A stretch of DNA of 64,000 nucleotides from Pseudooceanicola nanhaiensis (GTDB taxonomy: Bacteria; Pseudomonadota; Alphaproteobacteria; Rhodobacterales; Rhodobacteraceae), in the NCBI RefSeq assembly GCF_020171315.1, contig NZ_JAIUZP010000004.1, positions 186,001 through 250,000 of the forward strand, given 5' to 3'. How positions within the stretch are numbered: position 1 is the stretch's first letter; each line of letters starts with the position of its first letter. A program made the position numbers and the translations under genes. The notes below the pieces were generated by a model, which saw only the letters and a list, made by a program, of their open reading frames with translations, was not told the origin of the DNA and made no database searches. Shown here piece by piece: positions 49,863 to 58,512 of the stretch.

Positions 49863-52172
49863 TCAGGCAAGCGCCACGGTGAAGTGGAAGGCCGCGCCCC
49901 CGTCCGGCGCCGGCGTGTGCCAAAGCGCGCCGCCATTGGCCTCGATGATGGACTTGCAGATCGACAGGCCCAGCCCCATGCCGTTCACCTTGGTGGTCTC
50001 GAACTCGGAGAAGAGCGTGATCTCGGGGTCCACCCCCGGCCCGGTGTCCGCGACCGAGACGGTGACGCGGTTGCCCTCGACCTGCGCCTGCACCCGCACC
50101 TGCTTCACCTCGCCCGCCCCCTCGGCCACGGCCTCGATCGCGTTGCGCATCAGGTTCACCAGCACCTGCGCGATCTGGATGCGGTTCGCGCTGACCGCGG
50201 GCAGCGCCCCGATCTCCGAGATCACGGCAACGCCCGCCACCCGGGCCTCGGCCATGACCAGCCGCCGGGTCTGCTGCACCAGTTCGCCAAGGTCGAAGGC
50301 CGTCTTCATGCCCTCGTCCCGGCGGATGAAGCCGCGCAGCGCCTTGATGATCTCGCCCGCGCGCATCGACTGATCCGCGATTTCCTCCAGCGTGTGGCGC
50401 AGTTCGGGATCGGCCCCGGCCATCTGGTCGATGGCGAAGAGCGCGCTGTCGGCGTTCTGCGCAATGGCGGTCAGCGGCTGGTTCAGTTCATGCGCCAGAC
50501 CGGCGGCCATCTGGCCCATCGTGTTGTCGCGCGACAGGTTCGACAGGTCCTTGGAGAGTTCGGCAATCTGCTCTTCCGCCCGTTTGGCGTGACTGATGTC
50601 ATCCATTGTCAGGACGAAATGCAGCGGACGCCCCTCCTGGTTGAAGCTGAGGATCGCGTTGACCATCGTCCAGATGGCAGAGCCGTCGTGCCGCAGGCAG
50701 CGCATCTCGTGGTTGATCTCGCGCGGGGTGGCGCCGGTATCGGCCGCGGGCAGCAGGAAGGGCGGATCGGCCGGGTCGGCCAGATCGGCAAAGGTCATCT
50801 GCTCCAGCTCCGCCTCGGAATAGCCCGTGATCTCGCAGAACTTGTGGTTCACCCGCAGGAAGCGCCCGCTGCCCGCATCCATCTGCGCCATCCCGCGCGA
50901 GGACAGGGCAAAGGTCTGGCCGAATTCCATCTCGGTCTCGCGCCGCCGGGCGATCTGCTGCATCAGCGTGCGGTTGGCGTTGTCCAACTCCTCGTAGGTC
51001 TTGGGAGAGGGTTCCGACGGGTCGACCTCGCCCTGCGCGATCAGGGCCGAGCGCACGGCGAAGGCCCGAACGGGGCGGTAGATGTAATTCGCAAGCGCAA
51101 GACCGAAGAGCCCGGTCACCACCGCGACGACAGCCGCGATCCAGATGTTCTGGAGCCGGTTTTCCTTGATCACCTCGGTGAAGTCGCTTTCCAGCGCATA
51201 GGCCGCGATGGTCCAGGGCAGATGCTCGCTGATCGGCGGCATGATGACCGAGACGTAGGTCTCTCCGCCATAGGTGAACTGGCTCAGGGTTTCCTTGGGC
51301 GTCGGCACCGTGCCGTCCGCCTTCAGCCCCGAGAAGGCCGCCTGCGCGATCGGGTCCTCGAACTGGGTAATGTCCACGAACCGCAAGGTGCCGTCGGCGT
51401 CCTTGGTCTTGAGCAGCTCCTTGTTGGGATGCGCGATCACGTCACCGTTCTGGTGGATGATCAGCGCCCGCCCGGTCGAGCCGATGCGCAGCCGCGCCAG
51501 GAAATCCGAGATCGCGCTGATCTCGATATCGACGCCCACGATCCCGCGCACGGTGTCGGTGCCATCCATCACCGGCGAGGCCAGCGTGATGCCCGGCTGC
51601 TGGGAGGAGAAGAAGATATAGGGATCGGTCCAGATCGTGGTGAGCTGCGCGCGCGCCCGCTTGTACCAGGGCCGCGTGCGCGGGTCATAGGTGTCGTCGG
51701 GATCGAAGCGGCGCTCGATCACGTTGAAGTCGTCATCGCGCCAGATCAGCTCGGTGCTGCGGGTGTCCCCCTTCACGCGGATGATCTTGGTCCGGAACGG
51801 CCCCGGCGCAGAGGCATCCGCCCGCATGACATAGACGAACTCGCCATCCTCACTGCCGTGGTAGACACCGGCGAACTGCGGGGCGAGCTGCAGTTGCTGG
51901 AACAGCAGCTGCTCCAGCAGTTCGGGCACGTCACTGGCGATCACCCGGTCCTGCGCCAGCCGGGCCGACAGCTCCGCTGCGCCCCGTGCCGGGCTGAGGA
52001 AGCCGCGGGAATGTTCGATGGTGTTGGTGCCCACGTCGCTGAGCAGGTCGCGGGCGTGATCCAGCAGGGCGCGTTCCGAGGTCACGTAGGACGAGAAGAC
52101 CACCGCGAGCACAGCCATGAACTGCAACCCGGCCAACCCGATCGCCAGCAATGCCCCCAGTGAATTGCGCAT
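49863..52172 (-). CDS. Cache-PAS sensor histidine kinase (DctS/FixL-type)
   Basis: 769 residues. Transmembrane helix ~6-25 (LGALLAIGLAGLQFMAVLAVVFSSYV), a ~330-residue periplasmic double-Cache domain (RTRPWYKRARAQLTTIWTDPYIFFSSQQPGI), a second helix (~355-375, IWIAAVVAVVTGLFGLALANYIY) and a PAS domain (FALSSRGMAQMDAGSGRFLRVN). The kinase core has H561 in AHELNQPLTAIAQ, N box LMRNAIEAVAEG and G boxes DTGPGVDPEI and GMGLGLSIC. H-E-L-N-Q-P-L-T is the box of the DctS/FixL kinases, which pair with FixJ-type regulators, as here. Starting at 52172 gives a normal anchor; the frame extends upstream by 23 codons without support. Confidence 0.85.
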   Translation of the reverse strand: MRNSLGALLAIGLAGLQFMAVLAVVFSSYVTSERALLDHARDLLSDVGTNTIEHSRGFLSPARGAAELSARLAQDRVIASDVPELLEQLLFQQLQLAPQFAGVYHGSEDGEFVYVMRADASAPGPFRTKIIRVKGDTRSTELIWRDDDFNVIERRFDPDDTYDPRTRPWYKRARAQLTTIWTDPYIFFSSQQPGITLASPVMDGTDTVRGIVGVDIEISAISDFLARLRIGSTGRALIIHQNGDVIAHPNKELLKTKDADGTLRFVDITQFEDPIAQAAFSGLKADGTVPTPKETLSQFTYGGETYVSVIMPPISEHLPWTIAAYALESDFTEVIKENRLQNIWIAAVVAVVTGLFGLALANYIYRPVRAFAVRSALIAQGEVDPSEPSPKTYEELDNANRTLMQQIARRRETEMEFGQTFALSSRGMAQMDAGSGRFLRVNHKFCEITGYSEAELEQMTFADLADPADPPFLLPAADTGATPREINHEMRCLRHDGSAIWTMVNAILSFNQEGRPLHFVLTMDDISHAKRAEEQIAELSKDLSNLSRDNTMGQMAAGLAHELNQPLTAIAQNADSALFAIDQMAGADPELRHTLEEIADQSMRAGEIIKALRGFIRRDEGMKTAFDLGELVQQTRRLVMAEARVAGVAVISEIGALPAVSANRIQIAQVLVNLMRNAIEAVAEGAGEVKQVRVQAQVEGNRVTVSVADTGPGVDPEITLFSEFETTKVNGMGLGLSICKSIIEANGGALWHTPAPDGGAAFHFTVALA

Positions 52173-52512
52173 GTCCCGCCCGTTCTTGCCACGGGCCTCC
52201 CCCGCCTTCCAAGGGGTCTCACAATCGTCCCCGCCGGGCAACGGAAATGGCCCCGCCCGGCATAGGCAATATTACGCAGGCAATCACACCAATATCACGC
52301 GGATGTTTGCTGTGGCAGTCTGCATCTTGTCGGAGGAGACGGCGTAACAACATCCCGTTAAGCACCTGATCTTCCGGCCTATTTGAGAGAGACCTTTTTA
52401 GCGGCGCGTGTGAGTGGTGCGTCCATAGGATCCACTTTTTTGAATGCCGGTGTCGGGATCCCCACCTGATGCCGGCATTCTTTTTGCCCTACTGCCCTCT
52501 TTTGCAGCCCGC
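52173..52512. other. Intergenic stretch with orphan plus-strand terminator
   Basis: The flanking genes both run leftward: the kinase gene starts at the left edge and the helicase gene ends at the right edge. No gene is visible. A hairpin with a plus-strand T tract ends at 52486, so a small plus-strand transcript is likely (see the ncRNA candidate). Confidence 0.55.
52390..52486 (+). ncRNA. Candidate small RNA ending in an intrinsic terminator
   Basis: gaatgccgg (52442-52450) pairs with ccggcattc (52472-52480), followed by TTTTT on the plus strand. No plus-strand gene precedes it; the sequence just upstream contains a second T6 run and ggatcc/ggatcc repeats. The 5' end is unknown; the stated start is a guess. 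It is at best a candidate regulatory RNA. The minus strand is not followed by T, so it is not the helicase terminator. Confidence 0.35.
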
Positions 52513-54555
52513 CTAGCCCCACATGGAGCGCATCCTTGCCGAGACGTCGATCTTCGGCGGGGCCTGACGGGCCTGTGACGCCCCTTGGGTGGGTGACCAG
52601 TGCAGCGCCTCGAAGCGGTCGAGGATGCCGTTCGGGATGAACCTCGTGCGCATGGCATAGACATGCCGGTCGCCGTTGCGCGTCTGCTGGGTGACGTAGA
52701 ATCGCAGCGGCAGCCCCAGCGTCAGCCGGTCCTTGGCCCGCGTCATGGCGACGTAGAGCAGCCGCCGCTCCTCCTCCAGCTCATGGGTCGATCCGGTGCC
52801 GAGGTCGGAGGGGATGCAGCCATCCACCGCGTTCAGCAGGTAGACCGATTTCCACTCCTGCCCCTTGGCGGAATGGATGGTCGAGAGGATCAGGTAGTCC
52901 TCGTCCTTCAGCGGCACACCGGCCTGATCGCTGGTGGCGTCGGGCGGGTCGAGCGTCAGCTCGGTCAGGAAGGCCTCGGCCGAGGGGTAGCCCTGGGCGA
53001 TCTGCTCCAGTTGCAGCAGGTCGGCGCGGCGGGCGTCGGCGTCCTCGTGGATGCGTTCAAGATGCGGCTCGTACCACGCACGGGCCTTTTCCAGCGCCAC
53101 CGGCCATGCGGTCTGCCCCGCCATGGCGGCGACGAAGCCGGGCCAGTCGGCGCGGGCCTTGGCGGGCGGCGTCACCGCCTCCAGCGCGGTCAGCGGATCG
53201 GGCGTAAGGTCGAGCGCGTCGAGCACCCGCCCCGCCGCCTTGGGCCCGATGCCGGGGATCAGTTGCAGCACCCGGAAGCCCGCCACACGGTCGCGCGGGT
53301 TGCGCGCCAGCCGCAGCACCGCCAGCAGGTCCTTCACATGGGCCGTGTCGAGGAACTTCAGCCCGCCGAATTTCACGTAAGGTACGTTGCGGCGGGTCAG
53401 CTCGGCTTCCAGCTGGATCGAATGGCTGGCGGTGCGGAAGAGCACTGCCTGATCCTTCAGCCGCGTGCCCGTCTCACGATCCTCCAGCACCCGGTCAACG
53501 ATGTAACGCGCCTGCTCCGCCTCGCTGTTCACCGTGACGAGGCGCGGTTTCTCGGCGCTCTCGCGTTCGGTCCAGAGGTCCTTGGTAAACCGTTCGCGGG
53601 CCTCGGCGATCACCGCGTTGGCGGCGGCCAGGATCGGCTGGGTGGAGCGGTAGTTGCGATCCAGCGTGACGACCCCCGCGGGCGGATCGAACTGGCCGGG
53701 AAAGTCGAGGATGTTGCGCACGGTCGCGGCCCGGAAGGCATAGATCGACTGCGCGTCGTCCCCCACCACCGTCAGCCCGCGCCCGTCGGGCTTCAGCCCC
53801 ATGAGGATACGCGCCTGCAGGCGGTTGGTGTCCTGGTATTCGTCGATCAGCACGTGGTCCCATTCCGCCCCGATCCAGGCGGCGAATGCGGGATCGGCCA
53901 TCACCTGCGCCCAGGCCAGCAGCAGGTCGTCGAAGTCGAGGACGTTCTGTGCCTGCTTGGCCTCCACATAGGCGCCGAAGAGGGTTTTCAGCTCCGCCTC
54001 CCAGCGGGCGCACCAGGGGAAATGCTCGCGCAGGACCTCGGCCAGCGGCTCCTCGGCGTTGACCACGCGGGAGTAAATCGCAAGGCAGGTGCCCTTGGCC
54101 GGGAAGCGCGTCTCGGTCTGGCTGAGGCCCGCCGCGTGGCGGCAGAGGTTCATCAGGTCGGCGCTGTCTTCGCGGTCGTGGATCGAGAAATCGGGATGCA
54201 GGCCGATGACCTCGGCGTTGTCGCGCAGGATGCGGGCGCCGATGCCGTGGAAGGTGCCGGCCCATGTGAGCGCCTCTGCCGCCACGGCCGAGCCCATGGC
54301 CTGCGCCGTGATCCGCTCGACCCGGCGGGTCAGCTCCACCGCCGCGCGGCGCGAGAAGGTCATCAGAAGGATGCGCCGGGGATCGGCGCCCGAGGCCAGC
54401 AGATGCGCCACCCGATGCGCCAGCGTGTTGGTCTTGCCCGAGCCCGCCCCCGCGATCACCAAGAGCGGCGCGCCGGGCGTGGCATCCGCCGGGCCATGGG
54501 TCACGGCGGCCCGCTGGTTGTCGTTCAGTTTGTCGAGGTATCCTGCCTGCGCCAT
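52513..54555 (-). CDS. UvrD/PcrA-type ATP-dependent DNA helicase
   Basis: 680 residues, superfamily 1. Q motif LNDNQRAAV (10-18), Walker A VIAGAGSGKT (33-42), motif Ia MTFSRRAA, motif II VLIDEYQD, motif III VVGDDAQSIYAFRAA, motif IV YRSTQPI, motif V STIHSAKGQEWKSV, and motif VI VAMTRAKDRL. All seven motifs are intact. It unwinds DNA 3'-5' in repair or replication restart. At 680 residues it is shorter than UvrD (720) and resembles a PcrA-like class frequent in alphaproteobacteria next to the main UvrD. ATG 54555 gives MAQAGYLDKL; the frame runs on upstream without family text. Confidence 0.93.
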   Translation of the reverse strand: MAQAGYLDKLNDNQRAAVTHGPADATPGAPLLVIAGAGSGKTNTLAHRVAHLLASGADPRRILLMTFSRRAAVELTRRVERITAQAMGSAVAAEALTWAGTFHGIGARILRDNAEVIGLHPDFSIHDREDSADLMNLCRHAAGLSQTETRFPAKGTCLAIYSRVVNAEEPLAEVLREHFPWCARWEAELKTLFGAYVEAKQAQNVLDFDDLLLAWAQVMADPAFAAWIGAEWDHVLIDEYQDTNRLQARILMGLKPDGRGLTVVGDDAQSIYAFRAATVRNILDFPGQFDPPAGVVTLDRNYRSTQPILAAANAVIAEARERFTKDLWTERESAEKPRLVTVNSEAEQARYIVDRVLEDRETGTRLKDQAVLFRTASHSIQLEAELTRRNVPYVKFGGLKFLDTAHVKDLLAVLRLARNPRDRVAGFRVLQLIPGIGPKAAGRVLDALDLTPDPLTALEAVTPPAKARADWPGFVAAMAGQTAWPVALEKARAWYEPHLERIHEDADARRADLLQLEQIAQGYPSAEAFLTELTLDPPDATSDQAGVPLKDEDYLILSTIHSAKGQEWKSVYLLNAVDGCIPSDLGTGSTHELEEERRLLYVAMTRAKDRLTLGLPLRFYVTQQTRNGDRHVYAMRTRFIPNGILDRFEALHWSPTQGASQARQAPPKIDVSARMRSMWG

Positions 54556-54797
54556 CCCTGCCCACCGATGGTTTGCGTTTTGCGTTTTGCGGCAGGATAG
54601 CGTTAAGAGAACATAAAGGGAACTTTGTTTTGGCGGGGCGGTGGTTCGTTGGTGGCGCAGGTCCTCCGCGCCATTCCTCCGCCGCGGGAAGCCCCGCTGG
54701 TGGCGCTGTCTTCTCCCAACCCTGCGCAATGCTCCGAAGGCAGGGAGGCATGCTAAGCTCCAAGGCCTCACCGTCACCCCCTACCCTCAAGGAATGT

Positions 54798-54882
54798 CCC
54801 GACCGGCCGAGAGGCCGGGCAGCGCCGACCCGCCCCCCTGGGGCGGCGCTATTGCGCCACCCCGCGGGTCGGCTGCTGCCCT
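54798..54882 (-). repeat. Dispersed intergenic hairpin element, copy 5 (inverted)
   Basis: Read on the minus strand it gives the same element. It has gccgAcccgc on the left arm opposite gcgggTcggc, an A-T pair at the position that is T-T in copies 1, 3 and 4 and T-A in copy 2. It is somewhat shorter than the other copies (outer flank eroded, left arm agcagccg instead of agcgccg). Confidence 0.85.
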
Positions 54883-54930
54883 TCGCGTTTCATGTCCAGC
54901 GTGTGGGTTTGAACGTGATCAGCGCACCAA

Positions 54931-54963
54931 ACAAAAACACCCGGAAGCCTGCGCCTCCGGGTG
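54931..54963 (-). terminator. Intrinsic terminator of the lyase gene
   Basis: acccgga (54939-54945) pairs with tccgggt (54956-54962); on the minus strand it is followed by GTTTTTG. It lies about 30 bases beyond the stop of the 54991 gene. Confidence 0.72.
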
Positions 54964-54990
54964 CCGATCCGTCAGGGCCTCTGCCCCGGA

Positions 54991-55851
54991 TCACTCGTAT
55001 TTCGCGCCATGCTCCAGCATCTGCGGCAGGCCGATCACCTCGTTCAGCTCGTCGAAAACCGCCATCCGCTCCTTGAAGGGCGCGTTGCTTCCGTTCTCCT
55101 TGAGCGAGGCGTAATACGCCTGCCCCTGCCGCAGCATCGCCCGCGCCACGCCGCCCGGGAAGATCACCACCCGGAAGCCCCGGTCGTGCAGCTCCTGCGC
55201 CGAGCCCATGGGCGTCATGCCGCCCTCGACCATATTCGCCAGCAGCGGGATGCGCGCGGCGAAGGTCTTGGCGATCACCTCCATCTGCTCCAGCGAGCGC
55301 GGCGCCTCGATGAAGAGCACGTCGGCCCCGGCCTCCACGTACATCTCTGCCCGCTCCAGCGCGGCGTCGAAACCCTCGACGGCGATGGCATCGGTCCGGG
55401 CGATGATCTGGAAGCCCTCGGACTTCCGCGCGTCCACGGCGGCATGGATCTTGCCCACCATCTCGGCGGCGGGGATCAGCTTCTTGCCCGCGAGGTGCCC
55501 GCAGCGCTTGGGGAAGCTCTGGTCTTCCATCTGGATCGCCTGCGCGCCCGCGCGCTCGAAGCCGCGCACCGTGCGCTGCACGTTCAGCGCATTGCCGAAG
55601 CCGGTGTCCCCGTCCACGATCATCGGCAGGCCGACGCGGTCGGTGATCAGCTCCACGGTAGAGATCACCTCGGAGACGGAGACCAGCCCGATGTCGGGCC
55701 GCCCCAGCCGGGTGTAGGCGATCGAGGCACCGGAAAGGTAGAGGCAGTCAAAGCCCGCCTGCTCGGCCAGCAGCGCGGTAAAGGCGTCATAGACGCCGGG
55801 GGCCACGATGCCGCGGGCGGGATCGGCCAGAAGGGTCTTGAGAGAGGTCAT
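54991..55851 (-). CDS. Methylisocitrate-lyase-like C-C lyase (ICL/PEP mutase family)
   Basis: 286 residues, the usual length of PrpB-type enzymes. Barrel text VAPGVYDAFTALLAEQAGFDCLYLSGASIAYTRLG, metal-binding D80-G-D82 (IVDGDTGFGN), E109-D110 (QMEDQ) and the mobile-loop catalytic motif K115-R-C117-G-H (FPKRCGHL). The KRCGH cysteine marks a C-C bond lyase acting on a 2-hydroxy acid (2-methylisocitrate, isocitrate or 2,3-dimethylmalate) and argues against a PEP mutase. Products would be pyruvate or succinate plus a carboxylate or glyoxylate. It overlaps the GntR gene in ATGA and belongs with the divergent TctCBA-LeuCD locus; the substrate is probably the hydrated product of that hydratase. Confidence 0.85.
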   Translation of the reverse strand: MTSLKTLLADPARGIVAPGVYDAFTALLAEQAGFDCLYLSGASIAYTRLGRPDIGLVSVSEVISTVELITDRVGLPMIVDGDTGFGNALNVQRTVRGFERAGAQAIQMEDQSFPKRCGHLAGKKLIPAAEMVGKIHAAVDARKSEGFQIIARTDAIAVEGFDAALERAEMYVEAGADVLFIEAPRSLEQMEVIAKTFAARIPLLANMVEGGMTPMGSAQELHDRGFRVVIFPGGVARAMLRQGQAYYASLKENGSNAPFKERMAVFDELNEVIGLPQMLEHGAKYE

Positions 55852-56702
55852 CGGTCTGCTCCGGTCGCGGTGTCCTTGGTGGTCCAGATTTGCGCCGCCT
55901 TCGTCTGGCTGCGGTCGTATTCCATCTCGTGTTCGTAGGTGTCGGGCCGGTAGAGCCCGTTGATGTATTCCACCACTGCCCCGGCATCGTCGAAGACGAG
56001 GCGGCGGACGGAAAGCAGCGCCTCGCCCGGCTCGATCCGCAGCAGATGCGCCACCTCGGGCGTGGCCAGCTTGGCGGTGATCGCCTGCCGGGCCGAGGCG
56101 ATGGGATGACCCGCGCGCTCGATCAGGCGCAGGAGCGGCGTGCACTGCATCTCCTCCGGCGTGAAACTGCGCCCGATGGGCTCGGGCAGCCATGTGGTCA
56201 GGTGGCTGAAGGGCACGCCCTCGTGGCTGCGCACCCGGACGGCGCGCTGCATCACGGTGCCATGGGGCACCTGCATCGCGTCGCAGACCTGCGGCGGGGC
56301 GATGACATAGGTCAGGTCGATCAGCTCCACGTCGGTCTGAAGGCCAAGCGCGATCAGGTTCTCGATATTGCCCGAAAGGCTGGCCCCCACGGGCGAGGGA
56401 CGGCTGTCGCGCCGGGCAAAGGTGCCGCGCCCGCGCTGCCGTTCGACCCGGCCCTCCTGCGCCAGACGGTCCATCGCCTTGCGGATCGTGATCCGCGAGA
56501 CCTCGAATCGATCCGCAAGCGCCAGCTCCCCCGCCATGGGTTCCACGTCGGTATAAACCCCGTCTTCGATCTCCTGCCTCAGAATCAGGTAGACGCGGTG
56601 GTGCTTGGGCCAGAGGCTTTCCTCGCCCGAGGCGGCGCCCCCAAAGGAAGCGGACCCCGTCACGACGTTGCCCGAAGGCCGGTTACGCGGCTGTTCTGCC
56701 AT
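55848..56702 (-). CDS. GntR/HutC-family regulator
   Basis: 284 residues. A GntR winged helix at ~35-105 (YLILRQEIEDGVYTDVEPMAGELALADRFEVSRITIRKAMDRLAQEGRVERQRGRGTF) and a UTRA effector domain at ~115-275 (VSHLTTWLPEPIG-type text, LLRIEPGEALLSVRRLVFDDAGAVVEYINGLYRPD). The HutC/UTRA group binds small acids or sugars and represses local catabolic genes. It overlaps the lyase gene by 4 bp and is divergent from the tctC gene, with a palindrome candidate in between. Confidence 0.92.
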   Translation of the reverse strand: MAEQPRNRPSGNVVTGSASFGGAASGEESLWPKHHRVYLILRQEIEDGVYTDVEPMAGELALADRFEVSRITIRKAMDRLAQEGRVERQRGRGTFARRDSRPSPVGASLSGNIENLIALGLQTDVELIDLTYVIAPPQVCDAMQVPHGTVMQRAVRVRSHEGVPFSHLTTWLPEPIGRSFTPEEMQCTPLLRLIERAGHPIASARQAITAKLATPEVAHLLRIEPGEALLSVRRLVFDDAGAVVEYINGLYRPDTYEHEMEYDRSQTKAAQIWTTKDTATGADR

Positions 56703-56770
56703 GGCTCTTCCTCAGATTTCCTCCCGTTGACGGCGATTGTTAACCGGAAGTTGATCAGCGTCCAACCCCA

Positions 56771-56792
56771 AATGTATTATTGACATGACATT
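56771..56792. promoter_or_regulatory. Candidate GntR operator and promoter region before tctC
   Basis: aatgt...acatt frame a 22-bp imperfect palindrome (56771-56775 and 56788-56792) around tattattgacatg. A TTGACA hexamer (56780-56785) lies inside it and would place the operator over the -35 of a rightward promoter. Confidence is low because only the outer 5 bases are symmetric. Confidence 0.4.
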
Positions 56793-56864
56793 AAGACTTG
56801 ATAGCTTTCAGGCCATGCGGGCCACGGGGTCCGTCCCGGAATTGGCCGGATATGGGAGGATACC

Positions 56865-57875
56865 ATGCTGAAATTCACCGGCGCATCGCGCCGCCGCTTC
56901 ATCTGCACCGCCGCCGCATCGCTGGGCCTTGCCGGCGTCACGCTGACCGGCGCACAGGCCGCCGACGCCTGGCCCGAGGACCCGATCACCATCGTGGTGC
57001 CCTTCAAGGCAGGCGGCTCGGCCGACCGGATGGCCCGCACCCTGTCGGAGCCGCTCTCCGAAGAGCTCGGCGTGCCCGTGGTGGTGGAGAACCGGCCCGG
57101 CGGCGCAGGCGGCCTCGGCGCGACCTATGTCGCCCGCCAGTCCAAGCCCGATGGCAACACGCTGCTGCTGATGCAGGCGACGCCCTACCTCGCCAACGCG
57201 ATCCTCGTGGGCGGCGCCCCGGTGAAATGGGAGGACTTCAAGTTCCTCAACGCCCAGTGGAACGACTACGCCATCGTCGCCGTCCACAACGACAGCCCCT
57301 ACGAGACCTTCGACCAGTTGGTCGAGGCGATGAAGGAGCCCGGCAAGGTCTCCTCGGGGATCATCTACGGCAACGGCGGCCACCTGCAGACCCTCGTCGC
57401 GATGGAGGCCCTCGACATTCCCGCCGACAACGTGCGCTTCGTCACCTATGACGGCGGTGCCCCGCTGCGCACGGCCCTTGCCGGCAACCAGGTCGACTTC
57501 GAGGTCATCGCGGCCCGCGGTGCCGCCTCGATCATGGACAGCCTGCGCGTCCTCGCCGTGGTCAACGACAACGATCCCGACGGGCTCGGCGCACCGCTGC
57601 TGAACGACGCACTGGTCTCTCTCGGGGCCGAGGCGCAGCCGATCATCGGCGGCAACATCACCGGCCTGCTGATCCCCGCCGCCTTCGAGAGCGAGTATCC
57701 CGACCGCTATTCCAAGCTGGTCGCGGCCTATGAAACGGTGGTGACCTCGGACGCCTACAAGGACGCCGCGAAACAGGCCGGCCTCGGCGCGGACTGGGTC
57801 GGCCCCGAGGCCAGCCAGAAGATGGTCGACGACGCCTATACCGCGCTCGAAGCGCTCAGCGACGTGGTGAACTGA
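56865..57875 (+). CDS. tctC: TctC/Bug-type extracytoplasmic binding protein
   Basis: 336 residues. A signal region with SRRRFICTAAASLGLAGVTLTGAQA may use Tat or Sec export. The mature protein has the Bug family opening ITIVVPFKAGGSADRMAR, then VVENRPGGAGGLGATYVA, which binds the carboxylate group of the substrate, and a second lobe (NIRFVTYDGGAPLRTALAGNQVDF-type text). Such proteins catch citrate-like or other carboxylates for tripartite tricarboxylate transporters. It starts the tctCBA-leuCD-like operon; the substrate is not determined, but the lobe motifs are of the mono/dicarboxylate-type class. Confidence 0.92.
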   Translation: MLKFTGASRRRFICTAAASLGLAGVTLTGAQAADAWPEDPITIVVPFKAGGSADRMARTLSEPLSEELGVPVVVENRPGGAGGLGATYVARQSKPDGNTLLLMQATPYLANAILVGGAPVKWEDFKFLNAQWNDYAIVAVHNDSPYETFDQLVEAMKEPGKVSSGIIYGNGGHLQTLVAMEALDIPADNVRFVTYDGGAPLRTALAGNQVDFEVIAARGAASIMDSLRVLAVVNDNDPDGLGAPLLNDALVSLGAEAQPIIGGNITGLLIPAAFESEYPDRYSKLVAAYETVVTSDAYKDAAKQAGLGADWVGPEASQKMVDDAYTALEALSDVVN

Positions 57876-57960
57876 GGCCGCCCGAAAGCGCCGCCACATG
57901 TGACGACCAAGGGTGGGGCCCCGCGGGCCCTGCCCCACCCTCCACCGCTGGACGCACGAC

Positions 57961-58476
57961 ATGACTGACGCCACCTCCACCCCTCCGGTCGCCCCCGAAA
58001 CGCAAGGCGGTCCGACCCAGAGCGATCCTGCGCCGCGCCGCAACTGGGGCGCCCTCGTCTTCGCCCTCGTCCTCGCCGCCGCCCTCGCCTTCTATGCCTG
58101 GAGCGTGATGGGCGTGGCCCGCGGCCTGACGGATTACCTGCTGATCCTGCCCGCCGCGGTGATCGGCGTGGCCGCCGCCCTCTGGGCCGGGATCGCCGAT
58201 CTGGCCCCGCTCAAGGGTCTGGCCCAGATCACCCGCCGCCCGCTGCGCGAAGAGACCAAGGGCATCGCCCTGCTGGTGCTCACCGGGGTCTATGCCTGCC
58301 TGCTGCCCTGGATCGGCTTCGACGTGGGCACCGCTGTCTTCATCGCCCTCGCCCTGATCATCCAGGGCGAACGCAGCTTGTGGAAGCTGGCCCTGGCCGC
58401 CGTGCCCGGTGCCGCGCTGATGACATGGATTTTCACGGACCTGCTGATGGTCCGCCTGCCGGTGCTGCTCTTCTGA
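57961..58476 (+). CDS. tctB: TctB-type small permease subunit
   Basis: 171 residues. After a ~28-residue Pro-rich cytoplasmic tail come four hydrophobic segments (GALVFALVLAAALAFYAWSV; LTDYLLILPAAVIGVAAALWAG; GIALLVLTGVYACLLPWIGFDVGTAVFIALALII; LALAAVPGAALMTWIF), as in TctB. It supports TctA in tripartite tricarboxylate transport. It begins 85 bases after tctC and ends 36 bases before tctA, inside one operon. Confidence 0.9.
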   Translation: MTDATSTPPVAPETQGGPTQSDPAPRRNWGALVFALVLAAALAFYAWSVMGVARGLTDYLLILPAAVIGVAAALWAGIADLAPLKGLAQITRRPLREETKGIALLVLTGVYACLLPWIGFDVGTAVFIALALIIQGERSLWKLALAAVPGAALMTWIFTDLLMVRLPVLLF

Positions 58477-58512
58477 GCCGCGTCGGATGACCACTATCGG
58501 GACACGACCCAG

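Larger units (their letters stand above)
54556..54990. other. Intergenic stretch with repeat copy 5
   Basis: Leftward genes flank it. It contains inverted copy 5 of the dispersed element (54798-54882) and the lyase terminator (54931-54963). No gene is seen. Confidence 0.6.
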
